In this document: one piece after another, positions 24,784 through 35,169 of the stretch
Position numbering within the stretch: position 1 is the stretch's first letter
Layout of the letters: each line of letters starts with the position of its first letter
Source of the DNA: Paragorgia papillata
Taxonomy: Eukaryota > Cnidaria > Anthozoa > Scleralcyonacea > Coralliidae
Reading direction: 5' to 3'
DNA length: 64,000 nt
NCBI GenBank assembly: GCA_035771165.1
Contig: JAWNZC010000122.1
Coordinates: 2,831,501-2,895,500 of the forward strand
The notes under the pieces: model-generated
Database searches by the model: none
Told to the model about the DNA's origin: nothing
The model's input: only the letters and a program-made list of their open reading frames with translations
Translations under genes and position numbers: made by a program

Positions 24784-25090
24784 GCATTAGGAGCAAAATC
24801 TGGTAACCATTTGGAAGCTGCCATCTTGGATCAGTCGGGGGCAAAATTGCAAACCGGACAGTAGGAAAGGTCTGGGGCCGAGTAGTTTTACATCCAGGTT
24901 TTAAACTGATCCAAGATGACAGCCTTCAATTGCCAGTTACCGCGTTTGACTGAAGTTTCCCGCCCAATGCCTCCTCTAGTTTTATTTATGATCTCTATGG
25001 TTGTCAATGGGAGTGGTATTTGCTATATATTGCGATTAATGGGATCTATAGACCCCCGGCCCTTCGGGCACCCTTCTAAAACTAGATCTG
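24784..25090. mobile_element. Palindromic element related to the one at 1395-1900
   Basis: GCTGCCATCTTGGATCAGT on the left is mirrored by ACTGATCCAAGATGACAGC near 24905-24925. The right part carries AGTTTTATTTATGATCTCTA and GGTTGTCAATGGGAGTGGTA, the reverse complement of 1460-1515. Duplicate at about 52975-53255. Confidence 0.65.
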
Positions 25091-25148
25091 GTTTACTATT
25101 TTTTTGTCAAATAACGACGGATATTATCTTATCACGAATGAACTCAGT

Positions 25149-25240
25149 AAGTTATTTAACAATTAGTCACCGACGTCGAGGTGATTATCGTTAAATATAA
25201 ACGATAATCACTGAAACTGAGGTGACTAATTGTTTTAGTA
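25149..25240. mobile_element. Short hairpin MITE
   Basis: AACAATTAGTCACC ... GGTGATTATCGTTAAATATAAACGATAATCACT ... GGTGACTAATTGTT in outline: outer and inner arms both pair. Duplicate at 53325-53402. Confidence 0.7.
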
Positions 25241-26580
25241 AAATTTCAGGCCTGAGAAGAATCTGTTCAGTATTTTTGACGATTTGTTAGGTTTAAAAGA
25301 ATAGTCGCTGCAGTCGCCATTTTGAAAAATAACAAGACACCTGGGTCAGGTGTTCACTAGGGCTACTGGAAAGTGCAGAGGTCTCTATAATACATGAGCA
25401 AAGAGGTGGGAGTGGGCTGAGGAAGATCAGATTGGAGGCTGAATATCGAATGTGCATGGTGCAGGACTATCCTGAATTGTCAATTTAAAGTGTCTAAAAT
25501 TCACGATTATCCTGAAGCCTAGGGGACTTCTCTGTCCCACATGGGGGATGTTAAAATAAAAAGCATATAACAAATAACCGGTAGGGGTGTTGTAAGGGTC
25601 TGAGAGTGGAACTTAAATTCTCCTTGAGAGGTTGTGGTTAGATTTAGGGTTACCGGGGGTTGTCGTTAGGTTTAGGGTCAGGTTTAGAGGTGGGGGGTCA
25701 GGGTTGGGTTTCATTTTCTTTAATATTCAGGATTATCTGGAATTCTCACACATCATTAGATATTCATAGCATTTCGGCCAATCCGGTTGCTTGATTTACG
25801 TCACATGTACTTACATAGAAACCCAGTCTAAACCAGAGACCTAATTAATTCAAGTGGACAGGGGTTAGAAGATGAGGAGGGAAATTGAGGGGAAAACAAT
25901 ACATATGTTAATTTAAAATTTCAATACTGTATTTAGAAATGTTTTCTAAATACACTAAATACAGTACGCTGTATTTAGAAATCATTTCCCAATACAGTTT
26001 TCTGTCGCTATAGAAACCAGTTCCAAATACAACATTCTTTTACCTAACAGCGCTTCACACTATAAGCGACTACATGCGATACATATATTACAAGTAAAAT
26101 AGACTAACAAGAAACCAAATTTACGTTGGTGCAATTTCAGTTATTCGACGACAGACAGAAACCTACGAAAAGCGCTAAAACAGTGATGTTGCTTGCAGAC
26201 TGATTGAAGTAATGAAGTTTAAACGTCCATCTACCTTTCATAATAATTATTATATACATATCAAAGTATACAAGACATTCACCTCACGCTTTGTTTTCTC
26301 CGGTATCGACCATTAACATCTTCTGTCTTCTTTAGTTTGTAAATATCTACATTATTCCAATTGTCATCTATATTTTCTCTGCTCAATATCAATCCTGGTT
26401 AAATTGACCTGCTGTTCAACATAATCTAATGTATGTTATCCAATAAATCTAACGTCTTGCGAACCAAAACTCCTGGCTGTTTTAAAACAAAAAATTTCCC
26501 TGTCTCTGCAAGCGCTTGACGACCAGTCTATTGTGATTGCCCTCATTGCAATGAATATCTAATGATGTGTGAGAAGCTAT
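25241..26580. other. Duplicated intergenic sequence with TTAGGG-like patch
   Basis: Contains a family edge CACCTGGGTCAGGTGTTCAC (25338) related to the start of the duplication, and a degenerate GGTTAG/TTAGGG patch at 25625-25730. Inverted TGTATTTAGAAAT motifs lie near 25928-25985. No gene supported. Confidence 0.4.
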
Positions 26581-26589
26581 TTCAAATCC

Positions 26590-26685
26590 TCGTTAGTGTT
26601 TTACACTTGGTTGCCAAATCCCATGTGCCGTTAACAACGGCACTTTGTTAGGATTTAGAAACCACGTCTAAAACACTAACTCGGA
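26590..26685. mobile_element. Hairpin MITE with a variable loop
   Basis: GTTAGTGTTTTA and TAAAACACTAAC arms with inner GCCGTTAACAACGGC. The duplicate at 54750-54870 has a longer loop containing AATAGCTCGGCTGCGCCTCG. Confidence 0.6.
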
Positions 26686-26764
26686 TTTAAAATATTACTT
26701 CTAGACCATTTCACAATTCAGGATAATCATGTAAACAAATACAATAGAATAAGTGATTAAGGTT

Positions 26765-27430
26765 AGACTAAGCAGCAAGCCATTACTAAGTAAGCAAGCA
26801 GTATATTACCTAGACAACCAACAACAAGCGAATGTACCAAGGAATTTTTAAAATGCACACACTCAATGAAATTATATAAGCTAGTGAAGCAATATTATAA
26901 TTATATTCCACAGGATGTGGTTATGCCAGTAAGTAAAAGGTGAATTTGATTGATCTACTGTACTGTCTTCAATAACAGTAGTGCTTCAGTCGTGTACTAC
27001 ATGCTTTATTGCATTATGTAATAGATAAATCCCGAGAACGAGGGATGTATGCTATATAAAGACCCGAGGGCTTTATATCGCATACATCCCGACGTTCGAG
27101 GGATTTATCTGACTTAATTTATTGTTGAGGAGGTTTTCCAACAAAGCTTGGTCTTTTTTTTCCACCTTGGACAAAGATTTTCTTTGTTTTTTTCTTCATT
27201 TCGTATCTAATTATTATTCAAGGTCTTTATGCGATATAAAGACCTCCGAAGAACAAAGAAAACCGACTCGATAAATAAATTAATATAAGATAATACCATG
27301 ATTGACTCAGTTTCTTTTACTAAGTAAGCAGTATATTACAGAGACGATCGAGAACAAGCGAACGTACCAAGGAACTATTTAAAATGCACACTCAATGAGA
27401 TTATATTAAAGCTAATGAAGCAGTTGAATC
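26765..27430 (+). repeat. Local direct duplication around a hairpin MITE
   Basis: AGCAGTATATTAC ... ACAAGCGAA(C/T)GTACCAAGGAA ... AAAATGCACAC is present at about 26800-26890 and again at 27328-27425. Between them a palindromic element (AGATAAATCCCGAGAACGAG ... CGTTCGAGGGATTTATCT) lies at 27025-27110. Copy 2 has only the second block (about 55180-55280), so the first block and MITE were gained in copy 1 or lost in copy 2. Confidence 0.65.
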
Positions 27431-27630
27431 ACATCGAGTTTATTTGGCATAACTTTATTAACACAACAATACATAATCCGGGCAAATTACATTTAAAGTT
27501 TTCCCATTTAGCGTAAACTTCAGCACGAAAATGGATGTCAACACAGCATATTTACCCGTCCTTTGCAAGTTGTCAATTCTGTTTTCAACGTTGTTTCTGT
27601 CTCGCTCATCTTGAAGATAGTTTCCAATAG

Positions 27631-27790
27631 ATCGTTTTCATCTGACGTCACGGCGGCCATATTGGTGTACCAAAACAATGAAATGGCGGCCATATTGGTG
27701 TACGGTATGGGAATTAGCTCTTTCTTATTCAAATATTTCGTATAGTTTCACCATCCCAACGGGGCCAGCGATCACGTGAGTGAAAACGAT
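27631..27790. mobile_element. 160-bp MITE present only in duplication copy 1
   Basis: Ends ATCGTTTTCA and TGAAAACGAT. Left flank CCAATAG and right flank CCATAG look like a slightly mutated target duplication. Copy 2 reads straight through as TTCCAATAGCCAGC (55474-55487), the empty site. Inside are two GGCGGCCATATTGGTGTAC direct repeats. Confidence 0.8.
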
Positions 27791-28129
27791 CCATAGCCAG
27801 CAGGTTATCAGATTGTGACCATGAGTGATAGCTTTCAGTATTAAAATTCAACAAATCATATAAATCGTTTATAATCAGTTTGACTTGAGCCTGCGCTTTC
27901 TGATTTGAGATGTCTGCGGAGTAGGCTAAGAGCGTGAGACTCGGCCTCCCACAGGTAGCCCGAGTAATTACACTATTGGTTCACCGTCAAAATGATGATT
28001 CCGACAATTTCCGACAACAATTCCTCCTCGCGCGAGGTAACTATCGCGAAATAGGCGGTTCAGCTCGACCAGTCAGGGGCCGAAAAATGCAATAGTTACT
28101 TCTGAAAGGTTACTAACGACTTATAGTGA

Positions 28130-29160
28130 ATGAACTAAAGCCATGGTTTCCATATAATCGCTACGACCCCGAGATCGCTCAAAAATTAACTCGGCGATCG
28201 CAGCGATTGTAGCGATCAACAATCGTGTCGTTGTTTCCATATGATCACTGATCGCGGCCATGGCTGATCGCAGCTATTTTTTAAAGTGTTTATAAACCCA
28301 AATATGATATTACTGCACATGGATTCTATTTAATGTGAATAGTTGAATGCTAAAATATTTTTTGATTTTAACTTTTAATTGTTGTTATATTGAGATTTGT
28401 ATACATAATTTTTAGTCCCAAGAATAATCTTAACACCGTCCTCGTTCTTTATACAACGCCACTTAGAGCTTTTTCGCGTTTTCACGACGACGTCGACGGC
28501 CAAAAGATGAGAACTGTTGCTTGAGATATTGGGGCGTTTGAGAATACATTAAACTAACTTCAAATACAAAATATAATAGTCAGTTGACCGAGACTTCTTT
28601 AAATTGCAAAACTTGTCCTATTACCAAATTCACATGTTAATGGCATTCTTGAATAGTATATTCTATATTTTATCATTTTTTTCATTAAAATCTTCAAGCG
28701 GTTTACTTTATCATAAGAAAAGAAAAACACACACACAAATGCCTATACATTGACGTCATCCTCATTAACATTTTGGAAATACAAACCTCACTATAACAAC
28801 AAATAGAAGTTCAAGTCAGAAGAAAATGTTTTGGCATTCAACTATTCACGTTACATAAAATCCATATCAGTGATCTTATTTGAGTTTATAGGCATTATAA
28901 TGGTCCGCAGGGATGCATACTGATCGCCAAGCTCGCTGAGATTGCAAAATCACCGTTTCCATATAAAACGAAACGATTGCCACGATCAACAAGATATAGA
29001 ACATTTTAATTTCTATCTTTCGGTTCATACACTCCTGTATGTTTTTTCCAAATTGCACTCAAAACCACGCTATTACCTATGCAAATATTTCGTATTGTTT
29101 CACTACCCGAACGGGGTCACCGATCAAGTGAGTGAAAACGATCCATATATTGAATTCTCT
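28130..29160. mobile_element. Large imperfect palindromic repeat (family of 1-165/1150-1330)
   Basis: 28330-28420 is the inverse of 28735-28867, and the GTTTCCATAT/CGATTG region at 28150-28270 is echoed inversely near 28950-29010. The right part continues to ACGATCCATATATTG at 29145. Duplicate at 55810-56840. Confidence 0.6.
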
Positions 29161-29179
29161 TGTAGTTTTCAGTGAATAC

Positions 29180-29392
29180 TCCTGCCATACTTTTCTGTTT
29201 ATTAAAACAAAAAAGTGCAAACAAACTTTTATAGGACACTTAATAAAAGACAAGTAAATTTAAAGTAAAATATTAAACAAGGATAATGCTTGAAATATTT
29301 TAATGCTTATTCAGCTAATCAGCTATAACAGTTTTCTATCAGTTGATTCGGGTTGTCGGTTGTCCATTTATGCCTGGTCTTCAATCGTATTT
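29180..29392 (-). other. Gene A exon 3 (3'UTR) with poly(A) signal
   Basis: On the minus strand a pyrimidine-rich TTTTATTTTAG acceptor ends at 29393. The exon then runs to AATAAA at 29203-29198. No long ORF, so it is 3'UTR. The same acceptor and AATAAA are conserved in genes B and C. Joining to exon 2 is inferred from the CAG|GTAAAA donor at 30198/30197. Confidence 0.6.
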
Positions 29393-29859
29393 CTAAAATA
29401 AAATATAGTAAATTAAAAAATTATCACGCAATCTAAATCTATTTAGTAGAAACTTACTAGTATACTGTTGTAAATGCAGCAATCTGATTGGCTACTATAC
29501 TAGATATCTATTCTTCAATAGATATTGAGTAGCAAACTGAGTACCAGTACTCGCGCGACCATGCAGTGAACATGGAGGCCACGAGGAGTGAAAGATTTGT
29601 TTGCCTTGGTTTCACACAGAAACAATGGTTATGCTTCGTTTTTTGAAATAATTTGGAAGTGAAGAACTAAGGTACACAATTAAGTTAGTTTCTACTAAAC
29701 AATTAAGTTAGTTTCACTATTCACTCATATAAATTTCGAGCTCAAAATCTAATTGTTATAATAATATAATCATATTATTATAAAATATTGAAGAAATGCA
29801 TTCTTTTTTAAAGAAAGAATATTTCGTCATTATATATACAGTTTGTTTGTACTAGCTTT

Positions 29860-30035
29860 TAATTGACTTTTTATTAAAATACTTTAAAACAAAATAAAAA
29901 TAATTGACCGAGCTTTCGAACTAAGCGTTTGTCGTCAGGATGATTACCCTGACGATGATCGCTTAGTTCGAAAGCTAGGTCAATTATTTTCTATTTTGTT
30001 TTAAAGCATTTTAATAAAAAGTCAATTAATAGTTA
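29860..30035. mobile_element. Palindromic Penelope-like terminus in intron 2 of gene A
   Basis: Arms TTAATTGACTTTTTATTAAA and its reverse complement enclose AGCTTTCGAACTAAGCG and CGCTTAGTTCGAAAGCT. CTGACGA (29949-29955) followed by GAAA (29970-29973) resembles a hammerhead core, but stem II is weak. Also present in gene B (39405-39575) and gene C (57548-57718). Confidence 0.5.
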
Positions 30036-30213
30036 GCAGAAACTACTGTATATAATGAGGAACCGAATACCTTAGCTACAAACCTATCCTAGATTTGAAT
30101 TAAACGTATAGTGTGCTGCGTAGGCATTACTAGTATGTGGCCTTAATTGTACAGAACAAAACTAAATAGAAATGTAGAATGGGTAGAATGTTTTTACCTG
30201 GTAACTTTTAGTT

Positions 30214-32002
30214 TTAGCGGCCGTGAGGACGGTTATATCCACCCCACCCACCTTTTTTGCGATAACCACCACCATGACCACCACCATAACCACCATAACC
30301 ACCATAACCACCATAACCACCATAACCACCATAACCACCATAACCGCCATAACCAATACCATGACGACGACGACTACGATATTTCTTGCCATAATAAGTC
30401 GGATCATCATCAATTTCTTTCCTGTAAAGGATTATTACGTTTTCTTATTAAGTATTTTGAGTTTGTATTAAAGGTGACTGTACTTTATTTACTTTATTGA
30501 GCAAAAGAAATAAAACGTCGCTAGCTGTTAGTGAAAAACTGGCTGAAAAACGGATGTTTTACACCCGTTTTCAAAATTACGCGACCCAGGAAGTTGACAT
30601 GCATGTGGCGTGATGTGATTTTTATAGCAATTTGTTGTCACAAAATGGCGACATCAATACGAACTGAGTCAGAATACAATGAAATGAGGACGTTAATGCT
30701 GACCGAAAGGCGAATTATTTAACCATGTAACAATTCAATCTATGGGAATGTTGAATACGATGACAAAGTAAGTTATATTGAAGTATTTTGAATTGTCATA
30801 AAACTTACATGTCGACTGCAATATTTCCACCTGGTCGCGTAATTTTGAAAACGGGTGTAATAACATTATAGAGACAAAAACAATTATGGTGATGATGATG
30901 ATGATGATAATATTTAAATAAAAAGAATAATGATATTATTACATTGTGTCTGTCTAAATTATTTATCTAAATCGTATACAATTTTCGCAATCAGTGCATG
31001 TGTTCTGGGCAACATGGTATACACTAGTGGTCAAAATTTATGGCTGCCCAAAGAAAAGCAATGTAATCAGGTAAAGCCATTAAAAACTCTTTCTCGACTG
31101 AATCGTTCTTTTTCAGTTCAACGATGCAGCCGACTTTAGTATTTTACTCTGACTAACACCAGTCGATTTTGCTCGTCAAGTGGAAAGTTCTCGGGCGCCA
31201 AGGGGTTAAATACAAATTAAAGTATCTTTTTCAGCATGTCAGGAAGTAATCCTGTTTGATAATGGTTATGAAAACGTTTTTGAAAGAAAACGAACATTTA
31301 ATTGGTTTAATCAACCATTCTTGGTATGTGTTTGAATAAAAAAATATTCACAGAATAATATAATAATAATACACACTTGAAATTTAAGAGTTCAAATAAA
31401 AAATCAAATATAACACTTTTATAAAGGACTGACTCAATGAGATTCTAAAAACATTACGCAGAAGTTGAAAATCTGGCAGAAATATAGACTTTTTCGGCAC
31501 TAGTATATTTAACACTTAGACAACGAGGACGAGTTTTCTAATTGTTTTAGTATCAACCATAAACAACTTTTCTTTAACGTAAAGAAGTCTTATCAAACAT
31601 TGTTCTAAATGTTCAGATAGTTTTACCTGAAATTTAAGAATTCAAATTAAAAATCAGATATAACACTTTTATAAAGGACTGACTCGATGAGATTCTAAAA
31701 ACATTACGCGGAAGTTGAAAACCTTGCAGAAATATAGACTTTTTCGGCACTAGTATATTTAACACTTAGACAACGAGGACGAGTTGCCTAATTGTTTTAG
31801 TATCAACCATAAACAACTTTTCTTTAACGTAAAGAAGTCTTATCAAACATTGTTCTAAATGTTCAGATAGTTTTACCTAAAATTTAAGAATTCAAATTAA
31901 AAATAAAATATAACACTTTTATAAAGGACTGACTCCATGAGATTCTAAAAACATTACGCGGAAGTTGAAAATCTTGCAGAAATATAGACATTTTGAGCGC
32001 TA

Positions 32003-32042
<40 letters not shown>

Positions 32043-32236
32043 ATGAATAACATTTCGAGCTTTTTTCTACGAAACTCCGTTTTCATATATTTGTAAGGAC
32101 GGCATGTATATTTTACAGAATTAGATTTAAATGTATATACTCACATTTCGTCTTGTTCTTCTTCATCTTCTATTGGCAGAGCGTAAGCAACTGCCAGAAG
32201 AACTGCAAGAGCAAGGAAAAGATACGTTGATTTCAT
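30214..32236 (-). CDS. Gene A: secreted Gly/Tyr-rich cationic peptide precursor (99 aa)
   Basis: Two coding exons on the minus strand: 32236-32145 (92 nt) and 30421-30214 (208 nt), joined at AT|GTGAGT donor and TTTACAG|G acceptor (phase 2). Residues 1-19 form a signal peptide (MKSTYLFLALAVLLAVAYA, likely cut after AYA). Residues 20-40 are acidic (LPIEDEEEQDE, then MKEIDDDP). A basic KKY-RSRRR stretch (about 43-50) offers processing sites. The mature part has about seven GGY repeats, then GGGH, YRKKGGWGGY and ends NRPHGR; a terminal Gly-Arg is a classic amidation signal. Signal + anionic pro-region + cationic Gly-rich peptide is the plan of many antimicrobial precursors; secreted structural or neuropeptide-like roles are also possible. 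Start: first ATG, about 40 nt below the predicted start site. Out-of-frame poly-Val and poly-Thr readings are shadows. Confidence 0.82.
30559..30860. mobile_element. 302-bp MITE in intron 1 of gene A
   Basis: Inverted ends of about 28 bp: TTACACCCGTTTTCAAAATT ... GCGACC and the reverse complement ending GGGTGTAA. The same MITE sits at the same place in gene B (40052-40353) and gene C (58266-58567), so it entered before the gene duplicated. A short ATG frame inside (MATSIRTE...) is not supported as a gene. Confidence 0.8.
31379..32002 (-). repeat. 250-bp tandem repeat in intron 1 of gene A (2.5 copies)
   Basis: Units at 31379-31628, 31629-31878 and partial 31879-32002, each starting AAATTTAAGA(A/G)TTCAAAT and containing ACATTACGC(G/A)GAAGTTGAAA. 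Gene C has 1.5 copies (59091-59340, 59341-59463) and gene B only the partial one (40879-41002). Bounded by (TA)n at 32003-32041. Confidence 0.85.
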
Positions 32237-32300
32237 CGTTGCTGCTTCTTTCTGTTGAGAACTGATCTCAAGTGACCATACCAGTCTTGATTTTCAGCAA

Positions 32301-32308
32301 CTTTTATA
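32301..32308 (-). promoter_or_regulatory. TATA box of gene A
   Basis: TATAAAAG on the minus strand, 65 bp upstream of the ATG at 32236. A start about 30 bp downstream would give a 5' leader of about 40 nt. Identical motif and spacing in genes B and C. Confidence 0.7.
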
Positions 32309-33049
32309 CATGCTGTACAGCTACATTTTAATTTGGAATTCATAATTTAAATTCCTTTATGGAGTGGCATTAAGTGGTAACCTCTTAGATTAAGTGTTGA
32401 TATATTGACGATTATAAACTGCCCAATATTAACATGCTCTGAAGAAAAAATAAGCATTTAAAAAGATCCAAAAAAGATCAAAACTCTTGAAGTGGCCAAA
32501 GGAAACAATTTTACGTGCACTGAAAAAAAAGAAGTTGTAAGAATCAATTGGATTGGTTGCCTCAGACTAATTTACTATTTCACCAATATGACTGGGTAAA
32601 AATCCCCAAAATGTTGGTATAAAATAACCCAATAAACCAATAAAATATTGGTCATATAAGTGAGCCTGAGACAACCATTTAAATTGATTATTTCAACCAT
32701 CCTCACCGTTTTGATATTATCGTGCATGTGTAGCGTAACTTGGATACGTCTTTATACTTCATCTAAGCTTGCATAATTCTTTATACTTCTTGCATACTTC
32801 TTTGTTCTATATATATATTCTAAGAGATCCAAAAGGCCTACTAATTGGGGACACACATATATATATCATGACAAAGGACTATATATTTATATATCCGTCA
32901 TCCATATATTGGGTTGTAAGTAAAGCAGATGATAAAACAAATTAAATTTAGCCCTTCGTTGAGAAACAAAATAAGAATTAATAGAATATGTGCATATATG
33001 GGTAATATAAGATAAAACACAATCCAAAGACGAACATCTTGAAAACCCA

Positions 33050-33250
33050 AGATATGGATTAAGACAAGACAAAGATGAAACGGTTATATTTCGACTTTAT
33101 TACAAAGCCATCATCAGACCAAGAAAAAAGTCGAAATATAACCGTAATAAAGTAAAGTCGAAATATAACCGTTTCATCTTTGTCTTGTCTTAATTATCTT
33201 GGGTTTTCAAGATGTTCGTCTTCGGATTGTGTTTTATCTTATATTTCTTT
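33050..33250. mobile_element. Palindromic repeat with CTGATGA...GAAA motif
   Basis: AGACAAGACAAAGATGAAAC and its reverse complement flank repeated GTCGAAATATAACCG. On the minus strand CTGATGA (33117-33111) is followed by a TGGCTTTG...AAAGTC stem and GAAA (33092-33089), hammerhead-like with one extra base. Copies at 42235-42375 and 60505-60650. Confidence 0.5.
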
Positions 33251-33317
33251 AAATTGTCGGCTGGCCTTGGCATATACGGGTAAATTTATTACTTAAAATG
33301 GTCTTACATTAACAAAG

Positions 33318-33373
33318 GTTTAGTTTAATTTAGTTTAGTTTAGTTTAGTTTAGTTTAGTTTAGTTTAGTTTAG
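33318..33373 (+). repeat. (TTTAG)n microsatellite
   Basis: About ten TTTAG units. The B and C segments have only one or two units here (42495, 60770), so it expanded in copy A. Confidence 0.9.
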
Positions 33374-33554
33374 AAAAGCTTTAGTTGATTTAAGAATTTT
33401 TTTAGTGTCGGTAATGTTTTCTGGTAGAGAGTTAACTGACGTCTTGGCAGAAAAGTTAATTGCTTTTTTGTTGTTCGGAATAAATCTAAACGGTTTGCTA
33501 AAGTACGAATTAATATTAGCGTGTGCTCAAAATGCTTAGTCTACAAATGCATGA

Positions 33555-34453
33555 CATGGCCAGAAATCGAGGACAACATGGCGGCAAAGCATGCGCACTG
33601 AATCCCTTTTTAATTAATTCAATATGGCGTCCTTCAATAGATTTCTTAAGGAGATATAAAGAACAATCATTTTCGGTTATTTATTATTGTAAATTCCGAC
33701 ATGCGAACGTCCAAAACTTCACCAAATTGAACAATCGTTCAGCACTACAATTTCTATTAAGTTTGGAGCGTCCTAAATAGGTTCCCGAGCCCCTCACAAG
33801 CATACCCCTTATTCGCTGTTTAAAGTCTATTAATCTGCTATATCACTTATTTTGGAGCTCCAATTTTGGCTGCTTCTGTGTTGTTTGTCCACGATGCGAA
33901 TGTTTGAATTTGCTCGGGATGAACGTTACTTTGTTTTGCGGAGTTGTTCGTTCCACTTTTTCGTTGTTTAATAGGTTCCCAAAGACCTTAAAATGTACGA
34001 TTTATTGCAGCCGAGTCGTTGTAATTTAATCCATCAAGCGCCGAGATAAATACTGAACTCGGCGTGAAGAAGCAATGCATTCCTCGATAATTTCGGGTTC
34101 TTGTCCGCCATTTCTTATGGAGATGTTGCTAGGTTGCCAGGGTCTTAACCGCTGTTATTATTATTAAATATGACTGTGGATTAGGAAATAATAACCGAAA
34201 TTTATGCGGCAATTTTTGTGAGTATGAGGGTACAGGCCTGTCTAGACGATTAAACCTTTTGTAATTTGATATTTGGGTAAGAAATGGGTCAATAAGACAT
34301 TTTAACGAATAACTCTACTTTAATTTATTGCTATAGACTTCTGTTTATAGCCGAAATGATCGATATTTAGCCATCAGAATTTTCAAATTAATATTCCATC
34401 TAAATATGAGCCCACAGGCCACTGCCGCTGAGTGTCCTGGATTTCTAGCCATG
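33555..34453. mobile_element. ~0.9-kb inverted-repeat element, only in segment A
   Basis: Ends CATGGCCAGAAATCGAGGAC and (inverse) CATGGCTAGAAATCCAGGAC. Segment C reads AAATGCATGTGCTACCACG across the site (about 60953) and segment B lacks it too. Short chance ORFs only; no transposase. Superfamily unknown. Confidence 0.75.
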
Positions 34454-34639
34454 GCTACCAAATTTGTCACCGATTCATTCCAATAACTTGGATTTGGGGA
34501 AAAATTATGTTCTGTCCAAAGTCGAACAAAGCGATTAAAGAAAGAGGGAAAAAAAGGTGTTGTCAGTTCATCCAACAACAAAAGATTCTTCAAAGTCATG
34601 CTGCTAGTATAGACGTTATAATTAATAAAATACAAAACA

Positions 34640-35165
34640 ATGCATGAACACTCCGAAAAGGGTTACAGTTTTATTCAACGTTTCGACTAACTTGCAGTCA
34701 TCATCAGGAATGATGCTGGTGTAACGCGATCTACTATATATACAAGATAATAACTAAATCATGATGTCATACTTAATTATACTGTATAAGAAGCTTTTGT
34801 CCCGTGGTTAAGCAACGGTTTCTGCCGATGGATGCAGAAGGCTTCTTTTTACCACAACTAACCCTTACAACTGTGAAATAATAGTCAAATCTAGACAGTG
34901 GTCACTGATACTATTTAAAGAAGCCCTCTACTTCCATCGGCAGAAACCATTGCTTAACCACGGTACAAAAGCCTCTAAAGAACTTGTCATCTTTAAATAA
35001 TTATAATGTGCAGTATAATTAAGTATGACATCATCACTTAGTTATTATCTTTTATATATGGTAGATCGCGTTACACCAGCATCATTCCTGATGATGACTG
35101 CAAGTTAGTCGAAACATTGAATAAAAATGTTAACCCTTTTCGGAGTGTCCATTGTTTTGTATTTT
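34640..35165. mobile_element. Inverted Penelope-like termini with hammerhead-like motifs
   Basis: Arms of about 230 bp (34640-34850 and 34930-35165) mirror each other. Each carries TCCTGATGATGACTGCAAG then TTAGTCGAAAC: on the minus strand at 34719-34678 and on the plus strand at 35086-35121. CTGATGA and GAAA flank a GACT/AGTC stem, with one extra U. Such motifs mark Penelope-like elements. Copy in segment C at 61140-61710; segment B keeps the left arm (42840-42990). Confidence 0.55.
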
Positions 35166-35169
35166 ATTA

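Noticed and set aside
25625..25730. Telomere-like TTAGGG repeats
   Set aside because: Only scattered, degenerate GGTTAG/TTAGGG motifs, in both duplicates; not a telomere tract.
30162..30413. Poly-Val / poly-Thr ORFs over the Gly-Tyr repeat (also 57818-58120, 57867-58178)
   Set aside because: Other-frame shadows of exon 2. The real frame joins exon 1 through consensus splice sites and keeps the conserved GR stop.
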